Below, one piece after another: positions 1 through 6,804 of a stretch of DNA of 22,897 bases. The DNA lies in contig QGUY01000023.1 in NCBI GenBank assembly GCA_003242315.1, positions 1 through 22,897 on the forward strand, read 5' to 3'. Numbering within the stretch: the stretch's first letter is position 1; each line of letters starts with the position of its first letter. Source of the DNA: Bacteroidota bacterium (lineage in GTDB: Bacteria > Bacteroidota > Bacteroidia > Cytophagales > Cyclobacteriaceae). The notes under the pieces were generated by a model. It worked only from the letters and a program-made list of their open reading frames with translations. It was not told the DNA's origin and ran no database searches. The translations under genes were made by a program, and so were the position numbers.

Positions 1-624
1 GGTGCGAGCTTCAGTGCCAAGGTGGCTTCCCTGGAAAATGCGTCGTTGATTAAAGGGTACTGGAGTATTCTCCAGGTTGGAGCAGTACCATCGTGGCTGC
101 CGGATCACGACGTGGCTGCCGGAGATTCTGAAGCCATCGCGACTTTGGCGGAAGCCGGCGCGCTGGTCATGCCCGTCGCGGCCAACAGCAACTTCCTCAC
201 GGTAGATTTTCTAAATGTTCGCAGTTTTGGGCAGATAGCAAGACCGTTATCGAGGCTTCGCGATCAGGTAGTGGACCTCCGCGCTGAAGGAAAGGTCCTT
301 CCGGATTCCGTCACCAGCGCAATTTCCGAACTGCACAATCTGCGCAAGCTCAGCCTGGCAAATGCGTCGTTCAACACTGAGCGCATCGATCTTTCTGCGC
401 TGTCGAATCTGATGTACCTGAACCTCGCCGGTACCGGAGTGGGTGAGGAGATGGTTGCCGGCCTAAGCGGGTTAAGGAACTTGAGAAAGTTGTACCTGTT
501 CAGGACCAACCTGACGGACGATGCCGTAGCTCAACTTAAGGCAAACAACCCCGGTCTTGAGGTTGATGTGGGGGGGTACGACTTGCCTGTTTTGGTCACT
601 GATACGCTGGTCTATCGACGATAA
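1..624 (+). CDS. C-terminal part of a leucine-rich-repeat (RNase-inhibitor-like) protein, 5' end outside window
   Basis: The frame is open from base 1, so the in-frame GTG at 22 is probably not the start and the gene enters from the left. About 207 residues are visible. From about residue 75 of the GTG-initiated frame there are leucine-rich repeats, with units such as LHNLRKLSLANASF, LSNLMYLNLAGTGV and LRNLRKLYLFRTNL. The preceding stretch has the pattern 'ALVMPVAANSNFLTVDFLNV'. From memory, this arrangement is typical of the C-terminal end of large Bacteroidota/Planctomycetes proteins with a c-type cytochrome domain, membrane segments and a ribonuclease-inhibitor-like LRR tail; the upstream domains are not visible here. 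The role is unknown, perhaps a protein- or ligand-binding surface outside the inner membrane. The protein ends normally at the TAA at 622-624. Confidence 0.7.
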   Translation, partial: GASFSAKVASLENASLIKGYWSILQVGAVPSWLPDHDVAAGDSEAIATLAEAGALVMPVAANSNFLTVDFLNVRSFGQIARPLSRLRDQVVDLRAEGKVLPDSVTSAISELHNLRKLSLANASFNTERIDLSALSNLMYLNLAGTGVGEEMVAGLSGLRNLRKLYLFRTNLTDDAVAQLKANNPGLEVDVGGYDLPVLVTDTLVYRR

Positions 625-628
625 TCAA

Positions 629-659
629 TTGTGGATGAACAGACGTTCTGCTAATATTG
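629..659 (+). promoter_or_regulatory. Candidate Bacteroidota-type promoter for cstA
   Basis: TTG at 629-631 is followed after 20 bp by TAATATTG at 652-659. This matches the Bacteroidota pattern TTG-N17-23-TAnnTTTG with one mismatch in the -7 element. The cstA ATG lies 30 bp downstream, leaving a leader of about 25 nt. It sits in the 65-bp gap after the LRR gene stop, so cstA probably has its own promoter. Confidence 0.45.
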
Positions 660-689
660 TATAATTGAGGTTGGCCTGAACCGACACCT

Positions 690-2135
690 ATGATAACGTT
701 TTTTCTTTCCGTGGTGGCACTGGTCGCCGGGTACTTTATTTATTCCCGGGTTGCCGAAAGAATCTTTGGCGTTGATGCCAACCGTCCGACGCCGGCTGTA
801 GCGCAGGCGGATGGCGTGGATTATGTCGCCATGCCTGTATGGAAAATCTTCCTGATCCAGTTTCTCAACATCGCCGGCTTGGGTCCGATTTTCGGAGCGA
901 TCGCGGGAGCGATGTGGGGCCCCGTGGCGTTTCTGTGGATCGTACTCGGAGCAATCTTCGCCGGCGCCGTCCACGATTATTTTTCCGGGATGTTGTCGCT
1001 GAGGCATGGCGGAAAAAGTATTACGGAGATTTCAGGTCACTATTTGGGTAACGGTGCAAAACAATTCATGCGCGCATTCACGGTGGTGCTGCTGATCATG
1101 GTCGGAGCCGTCTTCATCATGGGGCCGGCGCGGATAATTGACGACATGACCGGGAATACGGCAGGGCTTACCACGTGGGTGGCCATAGTTTTCATATACT
1201 ATATCGCCTCAACCATTCTGCCCATTGACAAACTTATAGGAAGAATATATCCCGCATTTGGATTCGCCCTCCTGTTCATGGCAGTAGGCATATCGATCAT
1301 GATGCTGACGGGTAGATTTGCTATTCCCGAACTCACATGGGCGAATCTAAGCAATCAGCACGTGGACTCCGACAAGTTTCCGATCTTTCCCATGGTGTTC
1401 ATCACCATTGCATGCGGAGCAATATCGGGTTTCCATGCTACTCAGTCGCCCTTGATGGCGAGATGCATGACCAACGAAAAGCAGGGGCGGGTAATCTTCT
1501 ACGGCGCGATGGTAACCGAGGGGGTAGTTGCGCTTGTCTGGGCCGCCATCGGGATGAGCTTCTATGGTGGTGTGGGTGCGCTCAACCAGACCATGGCCGC
1601 GAATCAGGGCAATGCCGCTGTAGTTGTGAATGAAATTTGTAACAGCCTGCTGGGCACTGCAGGTGGCGTTCTCGCCTTGCTTGGCGTTGTGGCTGCGCCG
1701 ATAACATCGGGGGATACGGCATTTCGAAGTGCGCGCATCATTGTGGCAGATTTTGTCAAACTCAATCAGGGTCCGCTTAAGAATCGATTGATCATCAGTG
1801 TGCCACTATTCTTGATTGGCTTTATTCTCACGCGGATTGACTTCGGCATTGTGTGGCGCTACTTTGCCTGGACCAACCAAACACTCGCCGCTATTGTGTT
1901 GTGGACCATCACTGCATACCTGATTCGCGAACGGAAGCCGTACTGGATAGCGCTGATACCCTCGGCGTTTATGACAGCCGTTGTCGTGTCATACCTCCTC
2001 CTTGCGCCTGAAGGATTTCAACTTTCAACAGGTATATCCTACACTGTAGGCATTATGATGTCTGTCGTGCTTGTCGCGCTGTCGATGGTGACAGTCTACC
2101 GAGTGAGGTTACAGGACAGGGCGTTGGTGCAATAG
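690..2135 (+). CDS. cstA: CstA-type carbon-starvation peptide/pyruvate transporter, short form
   Basis: This is a 481-residue polytopic membrane protein with many hydrophobic segments. It carries the CstA family signatures 'GLGPIFGAIAGAMWGP' (about residues 63-78) and 'GAVHDYFSGMLSLRHGGKSI' just after. E. coli CstA is about 700 residues; shorter forms like this are common in Bacteroidota and Firmicutes. Characterised members import peptides or pyruvate at the inner membrane during carbon limitation; the substrate here is inferred only. The ATG at 690 opens directly into the first membrane helix, which supports this start. The stop lies 2 bp from the end of the convergent ABM-domain gene, so transcripts from the two strands are likely to overlap. 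Confidence 0.9.
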   Translation: MITFFLSVVALVAGYFIYSRVAERIFGVDANRPTPAVAQADGVDYVAMPVWKIFLIQFLNIAGLGPIFGAIAGAMWGPVAFLWIVLGAIFAGAVHDYFSGMLSLRHGGKSITEISGHYLGNGAKQFMRAFTVVLLIMVGAVFIMGPARIIDDMTGNTAGLTTWVAIVFIYYIASTILPIDKLIGRIYPAFGFALLFMAVGISIMMLTGRFAIPELTWANLSNQHVDSDKFPIFPMVFITIACGAISGFHATQSPLMARCMTNEKQGRVIFYGAMVTEGVVALVWAAIGMSFYGGVGALNQTMAANQGNAAVVVNEICNSLLGTAGGVLALLGVVAAPITSGDTAFRSARIIVADFVKLNQGPLKNRLIISVPLFLIGFILTRIDFGIVWRYFAWTNQTLAAIVLWTITAYLIRERKPYWIALIPSAFMTAVVVSYLLLAPEGFQLSTGISYTVGIMMSVVLVALSMVTVYRVRLQDRALVQ

Positions 2136-2137
2136 CA

Positions 2138-2452
2138 TCAGACTGCTTCAGCAACCATTGTTACGCCCGGATGGCGTTCCATGGAAAACGCCTCAGCGGG
2201 TTGCGCAAAGAGCGTTTTGACCCGTCGCCAGACACTCTTGAAAAGTTCCGACTTACGGTAATTGTTGAGTGCGGTAACGCTTTCCCAATGGCTTACGGTG
2301 ATCAGCACGTTGGGATTTTCCGCATCGCGCATGAGTTCGAGGTACGTGCATCCCGCCATATTGCGAATGGCAGCCTCGGTACGCCCATAGATGTCGAGGA
2401 AATCGTCTACCGCCTCGGGCATGAAATGCATTCTGACAATTCTTACGATCAT
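2138..2452 (-). CDS. Antibiotic biosynthesis monooxygenase (ABM) domain protein
   Basis: A small protein of about 104 residues starting MIVRIVRMHF, with the ferredoxin-like ABM pattern: an N-terminal strand, a helix 'AVDDFLDIYGRTEAAIRNMAG', 'CTYLELMRDAENPNVLITVSHWESVTALNNYRKS', then a C-terminal 'FKSVWRRVKTLF' helix. Family members range from heme-degrading or quinol monooxygenases to proteins of unknown role, and this one cannot be assigned further. An upstream in-frame ATG at 2470 adds six residues (MLPATP). I prefer 2452 because homologous proteins usually begin MIVRIVRM, but 2470 has GAGAG directly before it and is possible. It lies downstream of the SAM-hydrolase-like gene on the same strand and may be cotranscribed. 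Confidence 0.82.
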   Translation of the reverse strand: MIVRIVRMHFMPEAVDDFLDIYGRTEAAIRNMAGCTYLELMRDAENPNVLITVSHWESVTALNNYRKSELFKSVWRRVKTLFAQPAEAFSMERHPGVTMVAEAV

Positions 2453-2473
2453 AGGGGTAGCGGGTAACATCTC

Positions 2474-2492
2474 TCTAAATTTAACATTTAGA
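2474..2492 (-). other. AT-rich stem-loop between the DUF62 and ABM genes
   Basis: TCTAAAT (2474-2480) and ATTTAGA (2486-2492) form a 7-bp inverted repeat with a 5-nt loop. It lies in the 50-bp gap between the two minus-strand genes and has no T-tract after it on either strand. It may be an RNA-processing or weak attenuating structure, or chance in an AT-rich gap. Confidence 0.25.
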
Positions 2493-2502
2493 AGGAGAAA
2501 CC

Positions 2503-3276
2503 CTACTCCTGGAAGGAAATGTTCACCATGCTGTCGTAGGTGAGCCCAAGGAGTTCTGACGCGTTTCCCTTGTAAATGCCGATTTCGAGAAGTCCCAGGC
2601 TATTAAACAGCAGTACACATTCGCCCTCCTCGGCCTGGTTGTAACGCGTATGCAGCCGTCGGAACTTTTCACCCCCAAACTGGATCGTGAAAGGCCGGTC
2701 TTGGCGCAGGGCCTCGAACGTCGTTCGCGGGATGTTTGTGATGAGGTTGCCGTAGGAGTCGACGTGAATAACGTTTCCAGAAATGAGTTTTTTCGTGGCT
2801 TTCACGTGGCGATCGGTCATCCGTTTCAGCGATTCCAGCGGTTTGCCCAATTCGTGAATCGGAGTTCCGGCGGCTAAACGCGCGGCAGCCGGGGCAAACA
2901 CGTCACGTTCGGGGAATGTTGCCGACTCCGCATCGCTGGCGTCGAGGACGACGAGTTGCTGCGGTTGTGCTTCGGAAATGAGGCTGAACAGCCCGTTGTC
3001 GGTGCCGATGAAAAAGTGGTCCTCTAATTGTAGGGCAATTGGCTGATCGTCACGGTTACCGGTGGAGTGTACACCGGTGAGGTGAACGGTGCCTGGCGGA
3101 AACTCGCGGAATACGGAACGGAGTACGAAGGCAGCGTGCGCAATGTCGCACGTCGCAATTCGGTGGGTAAGATCCACGATAACCGCTGCCGGATTTAGCC
3201 GCAGTATTCGGGCTTTAATGGCAGCGACGTAATGATCGATTTCGCCGGAATCGGTAAGGAGCGTTACAATTGCCAT
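2503..3276 (-). CDS. DUF62 / SAM hydrolase (SAM hydroxide adenosyltransferase)-like protein, canonical triad not visible
   Basis: A 257-residue protein with the fold signatures of the SAM-dependent fluorinase/chlorinase/hydrolase family: 'TLLTDSG' (residues 5-11), 'VIVDLTHRI' (32-40), 'FIGTDNGLFSL' (89-99) and the C-terminal-domain motif 'GNVIHVDSYGNLITNI'. Known bacterial and archaeal DUF62 proteins hydrolyse S-adenosylmethionine to adenosine and methionine using an Asp-Arg-His triad. Here the usual 'DPGVG..R' segment reads 'GVHSTGNRDD' (68-77), with His70 near the Asp position, and the usual 'TFHGRD' segment reads 'TFPERD' (120-125), with Pro in place of His. Whether it still hydrolyses SAM is therefore open. 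The ATG at 3276 begins directly at the first strand, which supports this start. It is divergent from phoH. Confidence 0.82.
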   Translation of the reverse strand: MAIVTLLTDSGEIDHYVAAIKARILRLNPAAVIVDLTHRIATCDIAHAAFVLRSVFREFPPGTVHLTGVHSTGNRDDQPIALQLEDHFFIGTDNGLFSLISEAQPQQLVVLDASDAESATFPERDVFAPAAARLAAGTPIHELGKPLESLKRMTDRHVKATKKLISGNVIHVDSYGNLITNIPRTTFEALRQDRPFTIQFGGEKFRRLHTRYNQAEEGECVLLFNSLGLLEIGIYKGNASELLGLTYDSMVNISFQE

Positions 3277-3322
3277 GAAAAGACTTGACGTACGGCCGAA
3301 CCGGTTTTTGCCGGATTATACG

Positions 3323-3330
3323 TATTTTTG
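3323..3330 (+). promoter_or_regulatory. Candidate -7 element upstream of phoH
   Basis: TATTTTTG matches TAnnTTTG exactly and lies about 60 bp before the phoH start in the 116-bp AT-rich gap between divergent genes. The nearest upstream TTG (3308-3310) is only 12 bp away, too close for the usual -33 spacing, so support is weak. Confidence 0.3.
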
Positions 3331-3392
3331 TATAGTTAATTCAAATTTTTTTAACGTTGGAATAGTTACAAATAAAAATTCGGATTCATTCT

Positions 3393-4355
3393 TTGATAGA
3401 GAAAGTAGTAACACTGGACAACATCTCACTCGTAGAGTTTCTTGGAGTAGAAAATAAGACCATCGATTCCCTTGCCGCAGCTTTTCCGAAAAGCAAGATC
3501 GTTTCGCGAGGCAATCAGATCCTGATCAAGGGTTCGACAGCGGAGATCGTACAGATCGATGACATACTGAATTCGCTCATCCAACATTACCACAAGTACG
3601 GTCGGATCACAGAAGAGAATGTACAACAATACATCTCGCGCGAACAGGAAACGGTAATGCCTGCCGGATCGGGTGGACAAGACGATATCATCATCTATGG
3701 CACCAAGGGCACACCGATCCGCCCCAAGACTGTGAACCAGCAAAAGCTGGTAGAACTCGTCTCGGCAAATGATCTTGTGTTTGCGTTGGGACCCGCGGGT
3801 ACCGGAAAGACTTACATTTCGGTCGCCCTGGCCGTAAAGGCCCTCAAGAGTAAAATGGTCAAGAAAATCATCATCTCCCGTCCCGCGGTCGAAGCCGGCG
3901 AGAACCTCGGATTCCTTCCCGGCGATCTCAAGGAAAAAATAGATCCATACCTGCGACCCATCTACGATGCGCTCAACGACATGATTCCATACGAGAAGCT
4001 GCGCTACTACATGGAACGCGAGATCGTCGAGATCGCGCCCCTCGCGTACATGAGGGGTCGCACCCTGAACAATGCGTTCATCCTCCTCGACGAAGCGCAG
4101 AACACTTCGCCCATGCAGATGAAGATGTTCCTCACGCGTATGGGGCCGGACTCCAAAATGATCGTGACCGGCGACGCTACGCAGGTCGACTTACCATCAA
4201 AGCAACAGTCAGGCTTGCGGGAAGCCATCCGAATCCTGGAAGGCGTTAAGGGCATAGGCTTCCTCGAACTCGGCGAAAGAGACGTTATCCGGCACAAGCT
4301 CGTGCGCGACATTATTGATGCCTATCATCGGGCAGGAGAGAGGGGGAATCGGTGA
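3393..4355 (+). CDS. phoH: PhoH family ATPase
   Basis: A 320-residue cytoplasmic P-loop protein. The N-terminal part (about 1-80) looks like a KH-like nucleic-acid-binding domain ('IDSLAAAFPKSKIVSRGNQI'). Walker A is GPAGTGKT (133-140) and Walker B is FILLDEAQN (229-237), followed by 'MFLTRMGPDSKMIVTGDATQ', a PhoH hallmark. Family members are RNA-linked ATPases or helicase-like proteins whose cellular role is poorly defined, despite the phosphate-starvation name. I take the TTG at 3393 as start because 'MIEKVVTLDNISLVEFLGVEN' aligns with the expected N-terminus and no better ATG is near. The stop codon is followed within 6 bp by the 22-bp repeat array. Confidence 0.92.
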   Translation: MIEKVVTLDNISLVEFLGVENKTIDSLAAAFPKSKIVSRGNQILIKGSTAEIVQIDDILNSLIQHYHKYGRITEENVQQYISREQETVMPAGSGGQDDIIIYGTKGTPIRPKTVNQQKLVELVSANDLVFALGPAGTGKTYISVALAVKALKSKMVKKIIISRPAVEAGENLGFLPGDLKEKIDPYLRPIYDALNDMIPYEKLRYYMEREIVEIAPLAYMRGRTLNNAFILLDEAQNTSPMQMKMFLTRMGPDSKMIVTGDATQVDLPSKQQSGLREAIRILEGVKGIGFLELGERDVIRHKLVRDIIDAYHRAGERGNR

Positions 4356-4360
4356 CCCCC

Positions 4361-4531
4361 CTTCGACAAGCTCAGGAACCCCCTTCGACTGGCTCAGGGA
4401 CCCCTTCGACAAGCTCAGGGACCCCCCTTCGACGGGCTCAGGGACCACCCTTCGACAAGCTCAGGAACCCCCTTCGACGGGCTCAGGGACCCCCTTCGAC
4501 AAGCTCAGGGACCCCCTTCGACGGGCTCAGG
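4361..4531 (+). repeat. Tandem array of eight REP-like units, about 22-bp period
   Basis: Eight direct copies of CTTCGACnnGCTCAGG start at 4361, 4383, 4404, 4427, 4450, 4472, 4494 and 4516, so spacings are 21-23 bp. The 6-7 bp linkers are runs such as GGACCCCC or GAACCCC. The three bases after CTTCGAC read AAG, TGG, AAG, GGG, AAG, GGG, AAG, GGG, so the array is built of 44-bp dimers. Each unit has a short palindromic edge (CCCT..AGGG). Elements with this core are, from memory, widespread intergenic repeats in environmental bacteria; they resemble REP/BIME elements. Open frames crossing it translate the repeat and are not genes. Confidence 0.93.
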
Positions 4532-4537
4532 GACCTA

Positions 4538-4549
4538 CGGAATATTCCG
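4538..4549. other. 12-bp perfect palindrome CGGAATATTCCG
   Basis: The palindrome lies 6 bp after the last array unit, in the gap between phoH and comEC. It could be an operator for a dimeric regulator or part of the repeat element's border; it occurs once here. Confidence 0.4.
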
Positions 4550-4568
4550 AAAGGAAGATAGTACCCGG

Positions 4569-4583
4569 CTTCGACGTGCTCAG
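4569..4583 (+). repeat. Diverged outlying direct copy of the REP-like unit
   Basis: CTTCGACGTGCTCAG keeps the core of the array unit with GTG as the variable triplet. It is separated from the array by 37 bp and lacks the trailing GG. Confidence 0.7.
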
Positions 4584-4625
4584 CCTCCGAGGTCCGCATA
4601 AACCATCCCTGGGAAAATAACCGGG

Positions 4626-4645
4626 CTCTGGGCTTGTCGAAAAAG
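4626..4645 (-). repeat. Inverted copy of the REP-like unit
   Basis: GGCTTGTCGAA at 4631-4641, with flanking bases, is the reverse complement of the AAG-type unit (13 of 14 core bases when aligned from 4628 to 4641). It is the only opposite-oriented copy near the array and can pair with any of the direct copies, the nearest being at 4570-4583. Confidence 0.7.
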
Positions 4646-4646
4646 C

Positions 4647-4682
4647 GACTATTTTTACCAATAGTCACACCGTTATTTTTTT
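4647..4682 (+). terminator. Weak candidate terminator after phoH, upstream of comEC
   Basis: GACTATT (4647-4653) and AATAGTC (4660-4666) form a perfect 7-bp stem with loop TTTACC. A run of seven T lies at 4676-4682, about 10 nt after the stem. The T-tract is further away and the stem less GC-rich than in a standard intrinsic terminator. It could instead belong to the comEC upstream region. Confidence 0.35.
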
Positions 4683-4729
4683 ACCGTCCCTCCCTTTCCT
4701 TTTACTCTTCCAACCACTACCTTTTGTCC

Positions 4730-6802
4730 ATGACCCAATGGACCCCCTATGCGTTTGTACGAATTACGGCATTCTACGTAGCTGGTGTTCTCATAGGGAG
4801 GTCCTCGTGCGCTGAACCGCTGTGCGTAGTACCCTGGGTGACGATTGTGCTTGTTGCCTATGTGGTGTTGGTGGTGACAAAACGGATTTCAGGAACGCTG
4901 TCAGGGATCATCGGACTGTCCATGATTGTACTTCTGGGTTGCGCATCAGGAGGTGAAACACGTCAGCTTGCCAGCGACCATATCGCGTATAGTATTGACA
5001 GCATTGGTCATTACGCTGGAGTCGTAAGCTCACCCCCAACACGATCGCCACGTACGTGGAAACTTGTAGTCGATGTGCAAAGCGTCCGAACAACTACCGG
5101 ATGGGAAACAGCCAGCGGTAAAGTCATGCTGTACCTCGATCAGGAAGCATATCGCAAGCCTTTTCAATATGGTGACGTCCTGCTGATTTCGGGGCGGCCT
5201 CAGTCTGTGCCCGGACCCGTTAATCCGGAGGCGTTTGATTACCGGACATTTCTGGCCTTGCGCTACATTTATCATCAGCAATACGCACGGGCAGGTGATG
5301 TGGTGATGATCGGTAATGATCCACCATCGGTCATTATGGCGGGTGCCCTCAGAGCCCGTGAGAGGGCGGTAGAAATCTTCAGGCGATATGTTCCAACGAC
5401 GCGTGAGCACGCAGTTGCCTGTGCGCTGGTGTTGGGATACAAAGACGATCTGGATGACGACCTCAGCGATGCCTTTGCCGCTTCGGGTACTCTGCACGTG
5501 CTGGCGGTGTCCGGACTTCACGTAGGCATACTCTACGGAATTGTCATGGTTGCCTTGCGGCCCGTTCGGAAAATGCGCGGAGGAAAATGGATAATCGCCC
5601 TGTGCGGCATCGCTATACTGTGGATTTACGCTTTCATCACCGGATTGTCGCCATCGGTATTGCGGGCTGCGGCAATGTGCAGCGTTGCTACTCTTGCTGG
5701 TCCGTGGGGTCGTCGTTCCAGTTTATACAACACGTTTGCGGTATCTGCTTTCATACTGCTCATACACAATCCCAACTTGATTTACTCAGTGGGCTTCCAA
5801 TTGTCGTACGCCGCTGTGTTTGGCATTGTAAAGTTTTATCCTGCCCTGGTGCGACTATGGGAACCTTCATCGTGGATTGTGTCAAAGGTATGGGAAGTAT
5901 CCTGTGTATCACTCGCCGCTCAATTGGCGACGTTTCCTCTCTCGCTGTTTTACTTTCACCAGTTTCCGGTGTGGTTTCTCCTGGCAAATCTGCTTGCGAT
6001 ACCACTGTCCTTCGTCATTTTGGTTGCAGGACTGATCACATTAACTGCTTCGGTATGGCCTGTTGCAGCAGCAGTCTGTGGCTACGGTTTGCAGATCGCC
6101 GTTTGGTTACTCAATCGATCGGTTGAGATGGTCGCGGGTCTTCCATTTAGTGTCATCGAGAATATCCACATATCGGCATTTCAATGCGCCATGCTTGCGG
6201 GTATCGTCGCTGTTGTCGCCGTAATGATTACAAATCGGAACTTTGGTCTGGTTTGCGCATGCGCGGTATTTTGCTTTGCCTTTGCTGCAGACGGATGGAT
6301 TCGCACGTACAGGAATACCTTGGATACGGAAATCGTCATTTATCACGTTCGCAACGGATATGCAATGGACTTCAGAGAAGGGCTTCGCTCATACTTTCTT
6401 GCCGACTCCGCCTTCTCGCGAAACAAAGACGCGGTGAGCTTCAACACCGCTGGCTATCGGATGGCTTCGGGCGTTAGGGAAGTGCTGCCGGTATCAGGAC
6501 AACCCTTTGTTCGGGAGCTTGGGGCAGCCCTACTGATAAGCTGGAACGGGTATACGATAATTCATATTTTTAGCCGGGGCTTCAAATGGCCTTCGTATTT
6601 AGATGTAGATTGCATGGTGGTCAGCCGGAACGCGCTTCGAACCCTTAACGATATGCCCGAAGGTGTTTCACTTGCTCAAATCGTTGCAGATGGAAGCAAT
6701 AGCGCGTATGTGGTGGGACGTCTCGAACGAGAAGCCGCTTCGCGGGACATTCCCTTCCACGCTACGAGTACCTCCGGCGCCTTTATAAAGAAAATCCAAT
6801 AA
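4730..6802 (+). CDS. comEC: ComEC/Rec2 family DNA-uptake channel
   Basis: A membrane protein of about 690 residues when started at the ATG at 4730 (MTQWTPYAFVRITAFYVAG). The longer open frame from 4634 adds a low-quality 32-residue extension through the repeat-rich gap. Order: two N-terminal helices, a soluble DUF4131-like segment with 'SGRPQSVPGPVNPEAFDYRT', then the competence domain with the hallmark 'FAASGTLHVLAVSGLHVGIL' and many helices including 'ITGLSPSVLRAAAMCS'. In known ComEC proteins this forms the inner-membrane channel for transforming single-stranded DNA. The C-terminal 160 residues retain a remnant of the metallo-beta-lactamase domain ('YLDVDCMVVSR', 'QIVADGSN') but no HxHxDH motif. 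It is followed after 2 bp by the enoyl-CoA hydratase gene. Confidence 0.9.
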   Translation: MTQWTPYAFVRITAFYVAGVLIGRSSCAEPLCVVPWVTIVLVAYVVLVVTKRISGTLSGIIGLSMIVLLGCASGGETRQLASDHIAYSIDSIGHYAGVVSSPPTRSPRTWKLVVDVQSVRTTTGWETASGKVMLYLDQEAYRKPFQYGDVLLISGRPQSVPGPVNPEAFDYRTFLALRYIYHQQYARAGDVVMIGNDPPSVIMAGALRARERAVEIFRRYVPTTREHAVACALVLGYKDDLDDDLSDAFAASGTLHVLAVSGLHVGILYGIVMVALRPVRKMRGGKWIIALCGIAILWIYAFITGLSPSVLRAAAMCSVATLAGPWGRRSSLYNTFAVSAFILLIHNPNLIYSVGFQLSYAAVFGIVKFYPALVRLWEPSSWIVSKVWEVSCVSLAAQLATFPLSLFYFHQFPVWFLLANLLAIPLSFVILVAGLITLTASVWPVAAAVCGYGLQIAVWLLNRSVEMVAGLPFSVIENIHISAFQCAMLAGIVAVVAVMITNRNFGLVCACAVFCFAFAADGWIRTYRNTLDTEIVIYHVRNGYAMDFREGLRSYFLADSAFSRNKDAVSFNTAGYRMASGVREVLPVSGQPFVRELGAALLISWNGYTIIHIFSRGFKWPSYLDVDCMVVSRNALRTLNDMPEGVSLAQIVADGSNSAYVVGRLEREAASRDIPFHATSTSGAFIKKIQ

Positions 6803-6804
6803 TC

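Noticed and set aside
22..24. GTG at 22 as true start of the LRR gene
   Set aside because: The frame is open back to base 1 and the product looks like the tail of a longer protein.
4361..4531. CRISPR array
   Set aside because: The units are only 16 bp with 5-7 bp linkers of near-identical sequence; there are no unique spacers and no cas genes.
4209..4620. Open frames on both strands through the repeat array, giving Ser/Thr/Gly/Pro-rich products
   Set aside because: The products are translations of the 22-bp repeat in successive frames and have no other features; the array simply lacks stop codons.
4634..4729. ComEC start 32 codons earlier
   Set aside because: The added residues come from a gap with an inverted repeat copy and a stem-loop and do not resemble the ComEC N-terminus; the ATG at 4730 directly precedes the first helix.
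5030..5521. Antisense open frame inside comEC
   Set aside because: It covers conserved ComEC sequence, has no recognisable motif and no promoter or neighbour logic.
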